In this document: positions 34,968 through 43,072 of the stretch, one piece after another
Numbering within the stretch: the first letter of the stretch is position 1
Layout: each line of letters begins with the position of its first letter
Assembly (NCBI GenBank): GCA_947626775.1
Contig: CANQTL010000002.1
Location: forward strand, 124,001-188,000
Direction of reading: 5' to 3'
Length of the DNA: 64,000 nt
Origin: an uncultured Lachnospiraceae bacterium
Lineage (GTDB): Bacteria > Bacillota > Clostridia > Lachnospirales > Lachnospiraceae
Position numbers and translations under genes: made by a program
Notes under the pieces: model-generated
The model's database searches: none
What the model was told of the DNA's origin: nothing
The model's input: only the letters and a program-made list of their open reading frames with translations

Positions 34968-36097
34968 CGCGCCACACCGTTTCCTTTCCGTTCGTACTTT
35001 CCGCACAGTTCCTCTATATAATCGCGCCACTGCTCGAATACCGCGTGCCCGTTCGCCCTGTCCGCGATCTTCCTCGCCTCCGCGCCGAGCCGCTCCGCCA
35101 GCGCCGGATCCTCAATCAGCCTGTTGATGCCGTCCACGAGCGCCTGTTCGTCCCCGACCGGGATCAAGAGCCCGTTTACGCCGTCTGTCATGATCGTCCT
35201 GGGGCCGCCGCAGGGACAGTCCGTAGCGACGATCGGAAGCCCCAGCGCCATCGCCTCCATCAGGGCATTGGGAAGTCCTTCCCAGTCGGAAGTGAAGGCG
35301 AACAGCGCCGCGTCGGCGAGATCCTTCTCCAGACTGTCGCTGGCGCCCATCAGGCGGATATAATCCCTCGCCCCAAGCTCATCGAGCAGATCTTCCAGGA
35401 TCTCTCTGGTGCCGTCCCGGGAATCTCCGCCGTATATTTTCAGGTCATAGTCCGGGTGCCTGGCATGCACTCTGGCAAAAGCGCGAAGCAGCATCGGCTG
35501 ATTCTTAAAATCCACCAGCCTGCCGGACTGCACCACCGTCCTGGTCCTCTGCACCGGACTCGGAACGCCGATATATTTCTCATGGATGGGATTTAAAATG
35601 ATGCGGGAATTCTCCTGCAGCCTCGGCGCGAAGAAGGCCCGGGCTCCTTCCGTCTGAAAGACACAGCCGTCCGCGCGCGGAAACAGAAGCGGTATCTGAA
35701 TCTTGTCGGACAGCTCCTCATAATGCCCCGCCGGATCCGTCCGCACGGAGATCAGCACCGGTATTTTGATAAAATAGGCCGCCGTCAGCCCTCTGTACAG
35801 AGCTTTTCTGGCAAACGGAATCAGGATGTCCGGCTTCTCCTCTTTCAGGAAATCCCTCAGATACCTGATGCGGCGCAGAATCTGTACCGGGCGCGTTCTC
35901 TTTTCATCGCCTTTTCTGAGTCCCACATGCACGCGCCTGACTCTTTTGTCGAGAGCAAACTCGTTTTCGCCGTACCACTCCGTCGCGACCAGGACCTCAT
36001 ATCCTTCCTTTGCAAACTGATTCGCCAGATTGGCGACCACGCGCTCCGCGCCTCCCTGTTCAAGACAATTCAGATGAAATGCGATCCTGCGTGCCAT
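34964..36097 (-). CDS. Family 4 glycosyltransferase
   Basis: 377 residues, GT-B fold. QGGAERVVANL near the N terminus and EGLPNALMEA at 273-282 define a GT4 enzyme of the PglH/PglJ-like group; GGPRTIMTDGVNG is also conserved. The ATG at 36097 follows GGAGG at 11 bases; an in-frame TTG at 36118 is less likely. It is placed between the MBOAT gene and the DUF6056 gene, 24 bases after the former. It probably adds GalNAc or a related sugar to a lipid-linked acceptor, by family analogy only. Confidence 0.87.
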   Translation of the reverse strand: MARRIAFHLNCLEQGGAERVVANLANQFAKEGYEVLVATEWYGENEFALDKRVRRVHVGLRKGDEKRTRPVQILRRIRYLRDFLKEEKPDILIPFARKALYRGLTAAYFIKIPVLISVRTDPAGHYEELSDKIQIPLLFPRADGCVFQTEGARAFFAPRLQENSRIILNPIHEKYIGVPSPVQRTRTVVQSGRLVDFKNQPMLLRAFARVHARHPDYDLKIYGGDSRDGTREILEDLLDELGARDYIRLMGASDSLEKDLADAALFAFTSDWEGLPNALMEAMALGLPIVATDCPCGGPRTIMTDGVNGLLIPVGDEQALVDGINRLIEDPALAERLGAEARKIADRANGHAVFEQWRDYIEELCGKYERKGNGVAR

Positions 36098-36121
36098 CGC
36101 GCGCGCCACCTCCGTCAATCA

Positions 36122-37693
36122 TCAAAAACTCTGATACATAAACGCCGCCGTATCATAGCCGCCGCCGTAAATGCCTGTGACGAGCAGCGTCAACACGACG
36201 CCGTAATAGCATATCCACCTGACAGGAAGCGGTTTCGACGCCAGGTAAGTCCTGACGTCCGCGCCCCGTTCCTCCAGCACGGAAACCGCCAGCCAGACAG
36301 CCAGCACGACGATCAGAAGCATAAAATCGTATCTGTTCAGTCCATAGGATGTAATCTCCGTCAGCAGGCTCGTCGGCGCAAGCCGCGTCAGGAATGCCGT
36401 AAAGATTGCCCCGGCCTGCGCCAGACTCTCACTCCGGATCAGCACGTCGGCTGTAAAGACGATCAGCCAGGTACGCGCCATGCATACGAACGACCACAGC
36501 CTGCCGTCCCTGATATGCAATTTTTCTTTCCAGCGCGCATACTGCGGCTCCAGAACCAGGGACACGCTCATGATAACTCCGTAATAGACGCCCCACAGCA
36601 TATAACTGAGCGTCCTGCCGTGCCACGCTCCCGTCAGAAACCACACGAGCAGCGTGCCCATAATCGGGACGACATGCTTTCCGTAAGTACTCCATCTGCT
36701 TTTGCAGGCTTTGCCGATCTTCCGTCCGGAACCGGACATCACGAAGGAAAACATCACATAATCCTTGAACCACGCTCCCAGCGTAATGTGCCATCTGCGC
36801 CAGAATTCCGCCACGGATCCGGCAAAATAAGGCCGCTTGAAATTCTCGGGCAGCATAATGTCAAACGTCTCGCTTACGCCCATCGCCATATCGATATAGC
36901 CCGAGAAATCCGCGTAGAGCTGCAGCATGTACAGAACCGTCGCGCAGGCCAGAATACTGCCGGATACCGAAGACGTCTCGACTCCATATACCCTGTCTAC
37001 AAAAATACCGAGCCGGTCCGCGATCACCAGCTTCTTGAAAGCGCCCCACACGAACCGCTGCACGCCGCGCAGCATCCTGTCATAACTAAACGCATGGCCG
37101 CTCTCAAACTGCTCTCTCATACGGTCGTAACGGTTGAACGGCCCCTGGGTAACCGAGGGAAAATACGCAAGGAACAGCAGCAGCTTCAGGGGATCCGTCT
37201 CCGCCCTGCAGTTTTCTCTCCCGACGTCGACGACATATCCTATCGCGGTCAGCGTATAGAATGAGATGCCGAGCGGCATCATCACATGTTCCAGAAATCC
37301 GATGCGGGAGCCTGACAGCCTTTCCAGAAACGGCAGCGCGATAACCGCATACTTATAAAACGCGAGAAGACCCAGATTGCAGATCAGATAAAGGATCTGC
37401 GCGCTTCTTCTCCTTCTCTGAAACGCCGCCCTGATCTCTTTTTTGCTCTCCCTGCCGGAACACCCGGACAGCGCCGCCCGCTCCCGCTCCAGTTCCCGCC
37501 GCAGCCACAGCCCGCAGGCATACGTTGTGAGCCAGGTTGCCGGCAGCCCGAGCGGGAAGCCCCGCAGTCCGGCCACATAGAAGAGAAGACTCGCCGCGAG
37601 CAGAACATACCGCTGCATCCTCTCGGGCGCCAGATAGTAAAGCGAAAATGCGATTGCCCACAATATCACAAAGGCTAACGATATGAGCTGCAT
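36122..37693 (-). CDS. MBOAT acyltransferase (DltB/AlgI-like)
   Basis: 523 residues with about 11 membrane segments. WRRWHITLG has the first conserved His at 302, and GAWHG contains the second, proposed catalytic His at 358, as in DltB and AlgI. MBOAT proteins of this branch pass an acyl or aminoacyl group from a carrier thioester across the membrane to an extracytoplasmic acceptor. The ATG directly follows the TAA of the carrier-protein gene, with GGAGGAG in that gene's end, so carrier and MBOAT are tightly coupled as in dltC and dltB. This supports carrier-bound aminoacyl as the donor. Confidence 0.9.
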   Translation of the reverse strand: MQLISLAFVILWAIAFSLYYLAPERMQRYVLLAASLLFYVAGLRGFPLGLPATWLTTYACGLWLRRELERERAALSGCSGRESKKEIRAAFQRRRRSAQILYLICNLGLLAFYKYAVIALPFLERLSGSRIGFLEHVMMPLGISFYTLTAIGYVVDVGRENCRAETDPLKLLLFLAYFPSVTQGPFNRYDRMREQFESGHAFSYDRMLRGVQRFVWGAFKKLVIADRLGIFVDRVYGVETSSVSGSILACATVLYMLQLYADFSGYIDMAMGVSETFDIMLPENFKRPYFAGSVAEFWRRWHITLGAWFKDYVMFSFVMSGSGRKIGKACKSRWSTYGKHVVPIMGTLLVWFLTGAWHGRTLSYMLWGVYYGVIMSVSLVLEPQYARWKEKLHIRDGRLWSFVCMARTWLIVFTADVLIRSESLAQAGAIFTAFLTRLAPTSLLTEITSYGLNRYDFMLLIVVLAVWLAVSVLEERGADVRTYLASKPLPVRWICYYGVVLTLLVTGIYGGGYDTAAFMYQSF

Positions 37694-37924
37694 TTACTCC
37701 TCCAACAACTTCTTCACAAGCGCGACGATCGCCTCTTTGTTCTTAAAATTCTCCGCCACGACGTACTTCGCGTCGATCTCAATATCAAACTCGTCCTCCA
37801 GGTCGCTCACCACATTGATGACGGTAAAGGAATCGATCACGCCGTCCTCCATCATGCTGTCTCCTTCGTAGGTCAGCGCCTCCTCACAGTGTTCCCCCAG
37901 GATCTCCAAAACTTTCTCTTCCAT
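37694..37924 (-). CDS. Acyl/D-alanyl carrier protein-like (DltC-type)
   Basis: 76 residues, the length of DltC. GVIDSF carries the likely phosphopantetheine serine at 32, and the protein is acidic with four predicted helices. In Dlt systems the carrier accepts the amino acid from the adenylating enzyme as a thioester and hands it to the MBOAT protein. Here the adenylating enzyme is encoded two genes upstream (40437-41942) and the MBOAT gene follows without a gap. GGAGGATGG precedes the ATG. It could carry another small acyl group, but the company of an A-domain points to an amino acid. Confidence 0.88.
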   Translation of the reverse strand: MEEKVLEILGEHCEEALTYEGDSMMEDGVIDSFTVINVVSDLEDEFDIEIDAKYVVAENFKNKEAIVALVKKLLEE

Positions 37925-37962
37925 CAGCCCATCCTCCGATCATTGAGATTGCAAACTTATGA

Positions 37963-39483
37963 TTATCTTATCGCCTGAAAACTTACGATTATTTTATCGC
38001 CGTTCGTATAACAGGAATAGAGACTGTTGTGCAGTACGGCCTCCCTGCTGCCGGCCATGTCCATGTCCGCGTCGTCCGCCTCCTCCAGGGACAAACCGTT
38101 CTGCAGATACAAGTACAGCCAGACGCCGCTCACCCAGGTGTCATTACCGATGTATTTGGGGACGATCTCTCTGAGAAACGGATACTTGACGCAGACCATT
38201 TCCGTCTGACGGGGCCGCGGCGCATCGCCGATCACCGTGACCGACGAATAATCCCCCTTCCAGTTGATCGTCTCGATATCATGCGCGATGTGATACACCA
38301 GATACTTCTGGTACTCATTCTGTCCTCTGAGAGCGCCGGCATAGGTATACATGTAGGTATACTGCGCAATCAGACAAACCATACAGAGCGCCGCTCCCAC
38401 ACAGATCAGGCGTCTGCCGCCCCGGCACGAACGCAGGATCATAACGCCGGCAAAGAACAGAAACCCGCCGAAGGAGAGCAGCACCCTGCTCTTGAGGTGA
38501 AATCCCTCCAAAAGCGCCAGCGGTAAAAACGTGGCCGCAAAAGCGACCGCCGGCGCAGCCAGAACCGCCGCAATTCCCAGCGCTCTGCGGCCCCTTCCCG
38601 TTCCCTGATCCCTGAGCACGGCATACCCGGCCGCAAGAACCGCAAAGACAACCAGCGCGGCGGCTCCGCACACCAACGGCGCAGGCATCCCCGCCGCACA
38701 CATCCCGACATAACTCCACGTACCCCTGATATGATCGAGAACCCCGGGGACGAGCTCCGCAGGCGGCATGATGCCGGAAGCCTGATTGCGCCAATCCCCC
38801 GCATTCATATAGCGCGGCGCGATCAGCAGCTTGTAGAAGACCGCTCCGACCGCGATGCCCGCCGCTCTGTACAGCTCCGGCGCCAGGCTCTTCCTGGCTC
38901 CCGTCAAAAACAGATAGACATACAGCGCGCTCAGCACCAGACACATGCAGACCGCCGGCTGATACAGCGACATGATCAGCGCGGTGCACACTGCGGACAC
39001 GGCGGTCACGGCCAGCCGCGGCAGACGATCCAGAACCGCGTACATGACAAACGGAATGCTGAGCGCGCCAAACATCATAATACAGTCAAACCGATACGAC
39101 AGATTCTCCATGGCAAACGGATTTGTCAGCACCAGCAGAAGAAACATGGTCTCAGGAACCCCGCCGCGCGCAAATTCCAGATTGTTCTGCGCATACAGCG
39201 CAAGGGCATAACTCAGCGCGCAGACCGACAGAATCAGCGGGAGCGGAGCGATATCCGTAATCGGCGTCCTGCCGCCGCCGGACAGCCAGACAAGCAGCGC
39301 CTCTCCCAACGGCCTGCCGTCCCCTTTCCATCCGGTCGCCCCGTACAGCGTCCGCGACAGGTCATCCCGATAATACACATCTATCAGCATCAGAGGCAGC
39401 ACATACAGCATGCTGCAAAAGAACAGCGCCGCGAAAGTGCGTCTGTATTTTTGATCCAGTTGAAAACACCGCAAGATATCCAT
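37963..39483 (-). CDS. GtrII-like membrane glucosyltransferase
   Basis: 506 residues with about 11-12 membrane segments. YRDDLSR with the acidic pair at 40-41, followed by GRPL at 56-59, is the signature of the GtrII-type glucosyltransferase family (serotype conversion enzymes that add Glc from undecaprenyl-P-Glc to a polymer on the outer face). A soluble C-terminal tail of about 90 residues ends the protein. It lies between the formyltransferase and carrier-protein genes, so the sugar it adds may be the acceptor for the acyl modification. A GtrB-like donor enzyme is encoded at 62455-63429. Confidence 0.82.
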   Translation of the reverse strand: MDILRCFQLDQKYRRTFAALFFCSMLYVLPLMLIDVYYRDDLSRTLYGATGWKGDGRPLGEALLVWLSGGGRTPITDIAPLPLILSVCALSYALALYAQNNLEFARGGVPETMFLLLVLTNPFAMENLSYRFDCIMMFGALSIPFVMYAVLDRLPRLAVTAVSAVCTALIMSLYQPAVCMCLVLSALYVYLFLTGARKSLAPELYRAAGIAVGAVFYKLLIAPRYMNAGDWRNQASGIMPPAELVPGVLDHIRGTWSYVGMCAAGMPAPLVCGAAALVVFAVLAAGYAVLRDQGTGRGRRALGIAAVLAAPAVAFAATFLPLALLEGFHLKSRVLLSFGGFLFFAGVMILRSCRGGRRLICVGAALCMVCLIAQYTYMYTYAGALRGQNEYQKYLVYHIAHDIETINWKGDYSSVTVIGDAPRPRQTEMVCVKYPFLREIVPKYIGNDTWVSGVWLYLYLQNGLSLEEADDADMDMAGSREAVLHNSLYSCYTNGDKIIVSFQAIR

Positions 39484-39501
39484 ATCGTCTCCGCTCTGCC
39501 G

Positions 39502-40392
39502 TCAGACGGCTTCCGCCCCGTCTCCGGCCAGCCTGTACTTCATCTTCAGAAGAGCCGAGGCCCCCAGCGGCAGATACACGGTCCCCGGCTCCTCCCTGCG
39601 CTTGTCCGGCGTGATCTTACGGTACCTGAGTATCTCCGCCTCCCTGCCGCCGACCGTCGTCCGCACAGGCGGAAAAATATCGTTCTTGCCGTAATCCACA
39701 CTGCGGAGAAGCCTGTAGATTTCCTCCGGCGGATCGGTCATCCTAAAACGCCCGTCCGCAGGCACCTCGCAGGAACGGTACATTCTGCGGCCCGGATCGA
39801 ATCCCTGCGGCCTCGCATCCGCACGGCGCGCCATCACATCGTCAAAGCAGTCCCGGAAAGCCCCGGCAGCCAGATCCATAAGCTGTTCTGTCAGCTCGTA
39901 CGCCTTCGTGTCTTCGCCGACCAGGCACCGCTTCTGTATGATGATATTTCCCTCGTCCACGCCGGCCGTCACATAATGCCAGGTAATTCCCGTCTCCCGC
40001 TCCCCGGACCAGATGACCCAGGTGGGCGCGTTCCGCCCCGGATAATCGGGCAGAAGCGCATTGTGGAAATTAATGATCGTGATATTTTCCTTCTGCACCA
40101 GCGACGCCGGGAACAGGAAATTGTTGCTCGCGCTCACAATGAGCGCATTCTCCGCAATTCCGTCGAGATACGCCGCCAATTCTTTCCGGTCCGTCATCCG
40201 CGCAAAAGGAATGCCCCTCTCCGCGCAGATCCGCTCCGTGACACTGAACGGATGCACCTCATGTTCTATAAAATCCAGCTTGTACCCGTATTCTGCCCGC
40301 CTGTCGTCAAGATATCGCAGCACTTCCCCCGTCACTTTGCCGTAACCGATCGCGACGACTCTGCGAAACACCGTATCGCCTGTCTTATCCAT
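39502..40392 (-). CDS. Formyltransferase (10-formyl-THF type)
   Basis: 296 residues. The N-terminal formyltransferase fold keeps the complete triad: Asn108 and His110 in INFHN and Asp146 in GVDEGN. An LLPDYPG loop lies between, and a shorter C-terminal domain follows. The family uses N10-formyltetrahydrofolate to formylate an amine: Met-tRNA, a 4-amino sugar nucleotide, or an amino acid on a peptidyl carrier (LgrA). True Met-tRNA formyltransferase is unlikely in a glycan operon. The gene is located directly after the adenylation gene and before the carrier gene, so an aminoacyl-carrier target is possible; an amino sugar is the conservative alternative. Confidence 0.8.
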   Translation of the reverse strand: MDKTGDTVFRRVVAIGYGKVTGEVLRYLDDRRAEYGYKLDFIEHEVHPFSVTERICAERGIPFARMTDRKELAAYLDGIAENALIVSASNNFLFPASLVQKENITIINFHNALLPDYPGRNAPTWVIWSGERETGITWHYVTAGVDEGNIIIQKRCLVGEDTKAYELTEQLMDLAAGAFRDCFDDVMARRADARPQGFDPGRRMYRSCEVPADGRFRMTDPPEEIYRLLRSVDYGKNDIFPPVRTTVGGREAEILRYRKITPDKRREEPGTVYLPLGASALLKMKYRLAGDGAEAV

Positions 40393-40436
40393 ATCCCCTG
40401 ACCTCCCGGCGCAGCCGCCGCATACCGGGCGCCGCG

Positions 40437-41942
40437 CTACAGATATTCTTTCAGCTTCACCCTGTCGATTTTGCCGTTGGCATTGATCGGCATCGTCTCC
40501 AGCGTGATCACCTTATTCGGCAGCATATACTCCGGCACAAGCCTGGAGATTTTCTCGTTGATGTAAGCCCGATCCAGTTCTTCCTCGATAAAGAGCACAA
40601 TTTTCTGCCGTTTTTCATCGTACAGACAGCAGCAGAGCGCAATCTCCTCCAGGGAGGAAACCGCCGTCTCGATCTCGCCGAGTTCGATTCGGTGTCCCAT
40701 ATGCTTGATCTGGAAATCTTTGCGGGAGAGATACACAAGTTCTCCGTGTTCGTTGTATTTCACCAGATCTCCGGTCCGATAAATGATCTCCGGCACACAC
40801 GGATTCAGTGGGTTCTGTACGAAAGCCTCCTGTGTTTTCCCGGGATTGCGGTAGTAGCCCATCGAGAGAGACGTCCCCCGGACGCACAGCTCGCCGACCT
40901 CGTCCCCCGAGACAGGCTCGTCCTTCTCGTTCAACACAATAATGTCTGTGTTCGCCATCGGAATGCCGATCGGAAGAGGCTCGTCGTCCGAAAACTCACG
41001 GTCCACAATATAGTAGGTGCAGGCGTCCGTGATTTCGGTAGGGCCGTACAGATTGGCATACAACACATCCGGCAGGAACTTCCGCCAGACATTGAGCTGT
41101 CTGTTCGGCATCACCTCTCCGCAGAACAGGACTCTGCGCAGGGTATTCGACAGATCCACATTGCGAAACGCTTTCAGCTTCGCCACCACGATAAGCGCTG
41201 AGGGAACCCAGAAAATCGTGTTGATCTTCTTCTCTTTCAGATATTCCAGAAGCGGTACCGGCTGCGCAAAAAGCCTTTTCGGTATGATATAGGCGGTCGC
41301 GCCGCTCTTGATTGTGCTGTAGATATCCAGAATGGAATTGTCAAAATAAAACGGCGCCTGGTTGCCGAAAATGTCCTCCTGCGTGATGTCGAAGGTTTCC
41401 GTCACCCAGTCGATATAGTCGATCACGGAGCGGTGATTGATCGTAACGCCCTTGGGAATGCCTGTCGAACCGGAGGTAAACAACACATACAGCAGATCGG
41501 TGTCGATCCCCTTATCCCTCGCGGCATCGATCAGCTGCTCGTCCGCCTCCATCCGGACGGCCTCCTCAAAAATCAGATATTCGCCCTGATAGTCGTACTG
41601 TTCAAACGCGGCCCGCAGGGCTTCGGTCGTTATGACAAACGCCGGCTGCAGCACTTCCAGAATCTTATTGACACGGCTCGCCGGCATCTCGATATCGATC
41701 GGCGAATAAAAATTGCAGCTGTACGCCGCGCCCATAAAGGAAACCAGCACGTCGACGCCTTTTTCCAGATACACGGCTACGGGCCTCTTAAAAAGACCTT
41801 TTTCCAGCATCTGTGTCGCCAGCGCCTGCGCCTGCTTTTTCAGCCCGCTGAAAGTGACTTCTTTCTTCTCGTCCGCAAAGGCAATTTTATCGGGCAGTCT
41901 ATCTGCCGTCCGGTCCAGCCAATAAGTAACGTTCGCTTTCAT
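40437..41942 (-). CDS. Stand-alone amino acid adenylation enzyme (DltA-like)
   Basis: 501 residues. All core motifs are present: TSGSTGIPKG at 156-165, YGPTE at 299-303, YRTGD ending at 391 and NANGK with Lys491. Pocket positions resemble DltA: FD at 200-201, the usual amino-group contact, and FCGE at 273-276 with Cys274, the residue linked to D-Ala selection in DltA. It would activate a small amino acid with ATP and load it on the carrier protein at 37694-37924. The ATG at 41942 is preferred because GGAG lies six bases upstream; a GTG at 41969 gives a 4-bp overlap and nine more residues. The exact amino acid cannot be told. Confidence 0.88.
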   Translation of the reverse strand: MKANVTYWLDRTADRLPDKIAFADEKKEVTFSGLKKQAQALATQMLEKGLFKRPVAVYLEKGVDVLVSFMGAAYSCNFYSPIDIEMPASRVNKILEVLQPAFVITTEALRAAFEQYDYQGEYLIFEEAVRMEADEQLIDAARDKGIDTDLLYVLFTSGSTGIPKGVTINHRSVIDYIDWVTETFDITQEDIFGNQAPFYFDNSILDIYSTIKSGATAYIIPKRLFAQPVPLLEYLKEKKINTIFWVPSALIVVAKLKAFRNVDLSNTLRRVLFCGEVMPNRQLNVWRKFLPDVLYANLYGPTEITDACTYYIVDREFSDDEPLPIGIPMANTDIIVLNEKDEPVSGDEVGELCVRGTSLSMGYYRNPGKTQEAFVQNPLNPCVPEIIYRTGDLVKYNEHGELVYLSRKDFQIKHMGHRIELGEIETAVSSLEEIALCCCLYDEKRQKIVLFIEEELDRAYINEKISRLVPEYMLPNKVITLETMPINANGKIDRVKLKEYL

Positions 41943-41965
41943 CGCAGTCTCCGATCCCTCCCCGC

Positions 41966-43063
41966 TCACTGTACCCTGTAGAACGTATCCGGCATCTTTT
42001 CCGTCTTGACATGGTAGATGTCGTACAGATCAGTCATCTCAAGTCCACAGCCCGCAGGGTCGTAAGAACCATACAGCGCAATCCCCCTGTCCGACGCCAG
42101 GTCCCTGATGCGCTCTTCCACCCGCAGAGCGATTTGAAACTGCTCCTCGGATTCTATGTAATTATACATCATGGGCGAATAGGGTGGCAAGTACAAGATC
42201 ACTTCCACGCCCCGGCTCTGCAGATACTCCAGCAGACCGGTAAACAGCGCCATCTCCTCCTCATCAATCTCCTTATAATCCGTCAGGCGGTAGACCACGT
42301 GCTCTTCGATGGACTGCTCGGTCAGTTCCTCCACCTCGCTCACATCCACCTCCCGCAGGCTCCTCTCATAGGCGATACTCCCATCGTAGTGCTTCAGGTA
42401 GCGCTCCGTCTCCCAGTCCGTCGTATACTCCACGTCGAAACGTTTGTGTTCCCTCAGCAGCGTGACATTATAGCGAAAATAGTCAAGCGACAGCCACCTG
42501 GCATCCCGCCGCCCCGTATCCGGGCCGAAATCCCCTGTTTTTTTGCCATCCTCACTCTCTGCGGTCCGGGGGTCCGCAAGCCGCCCTTCCATATAGACCT
42601 CATAGTCCTCCAGTTCTCTCCAGCGGTCGTTGTTGTGGCTTACGTTAAAGAGAAAAGCGTCCACCCCGATCACCATTTTGGCAGGGAGCCGCCCGTTCCG
42701 ATCCAAGATCCCCGTCACCGCCAGCAGATCGTAGACCGTGGACTCCGACAGCCCCGTATTGTAAAAGGAATCCGTCCCGAACATCGTGTGATCGAAATTC
42801 ATCACCCTGCTGGATCCCGCCACGATGATCTCCTTGGGTTCCGTCTGCCTGTTCAGGCAGGCGAGCAGGAGACTTCTGTCATTGAAATCCGATTCCTGCA
42901 GCCCTTCCACATTCATGCCCCGCCCGGTCATCTGTGCGCCGATCTGATCATATGTGATCCTCAGAGACGCGTAGGAGTCCACATACCAGTTGACCGCCGC
43001 CACCATGCACACGAGAGGCAGGACAAACAAAACCGCCTTACACCATTTCTTCATCTTCCGCAT
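41966..43063 (-). CDS. Membrane-anchored SGNH protein, possible DltD counterpart
   Basis: 365 residues. A signal-anchor helix (about 8-27) is followed by an outside domain. GSSR at 83-86 and DIYH at 348-351 fit the Ser and Asp/His of an SGNH hydrolase fold, with the rest diverged. DltD in D-alanylation has the same build: one N-terminal anchor plus an outside SGNH domain. The gene comes immediately before the adenylation gene and its stop overlaps an in-frame GTG there, so coupling is likely. ATG 43063 is chosen over GTG 43069 for AGGA spacing. Role as the outside aminoacyl (or acyl) transferase is inferred. Confidence 0.68.
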   Translation of the reverse strand: MRKMKKWCKAVLFVLPLVCMVAAVNWYVDSYASLRITYDQIGAQMTGRGMNVEGLQESDFNDRSLLLACLNRQTEPKEIIVAGSSRVMNFDHTMFGTDSFYNTGLSESTVYDLLAVTGILDRNGRLPAKMVIGVDAFLFNVSHNNDRWRELEDYEVYMEGRLADPRTAESEDGKKTGDFGPDTGRRDARWLSLDYFRYNVTLLREHKRFDVEYTTDWETERYLKHYDGSIAYERSLREVDVSEVEELTEQSIEEHVVYRLTDYKEIDEEEMALFTGLLEYLQSRGVEVILYLPPYSPMMYNYIESEEQFQIALRVEERIRDLASDRGIALYGSYDPAGCGLEMTDLYDIYHVKTEKMPDTFYRVQ

Positions 43064-43072
43064 CCTCACGTC

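Noticed and set aside
39502-40392. Methionyl-tRNA formyltransferase (fmt)
   Set aside because: No def or translation genes adjoin, the C-terminal domain is short, and it is embedded between adenylation and carrier genes.
36122-43063. Housekeeping dltABCD operon
   Set aside because: Gene order is different, a formyltransferase and GtrII-like gene intervene, the SGNH protein is not clearly DltD and no dltX is seen.
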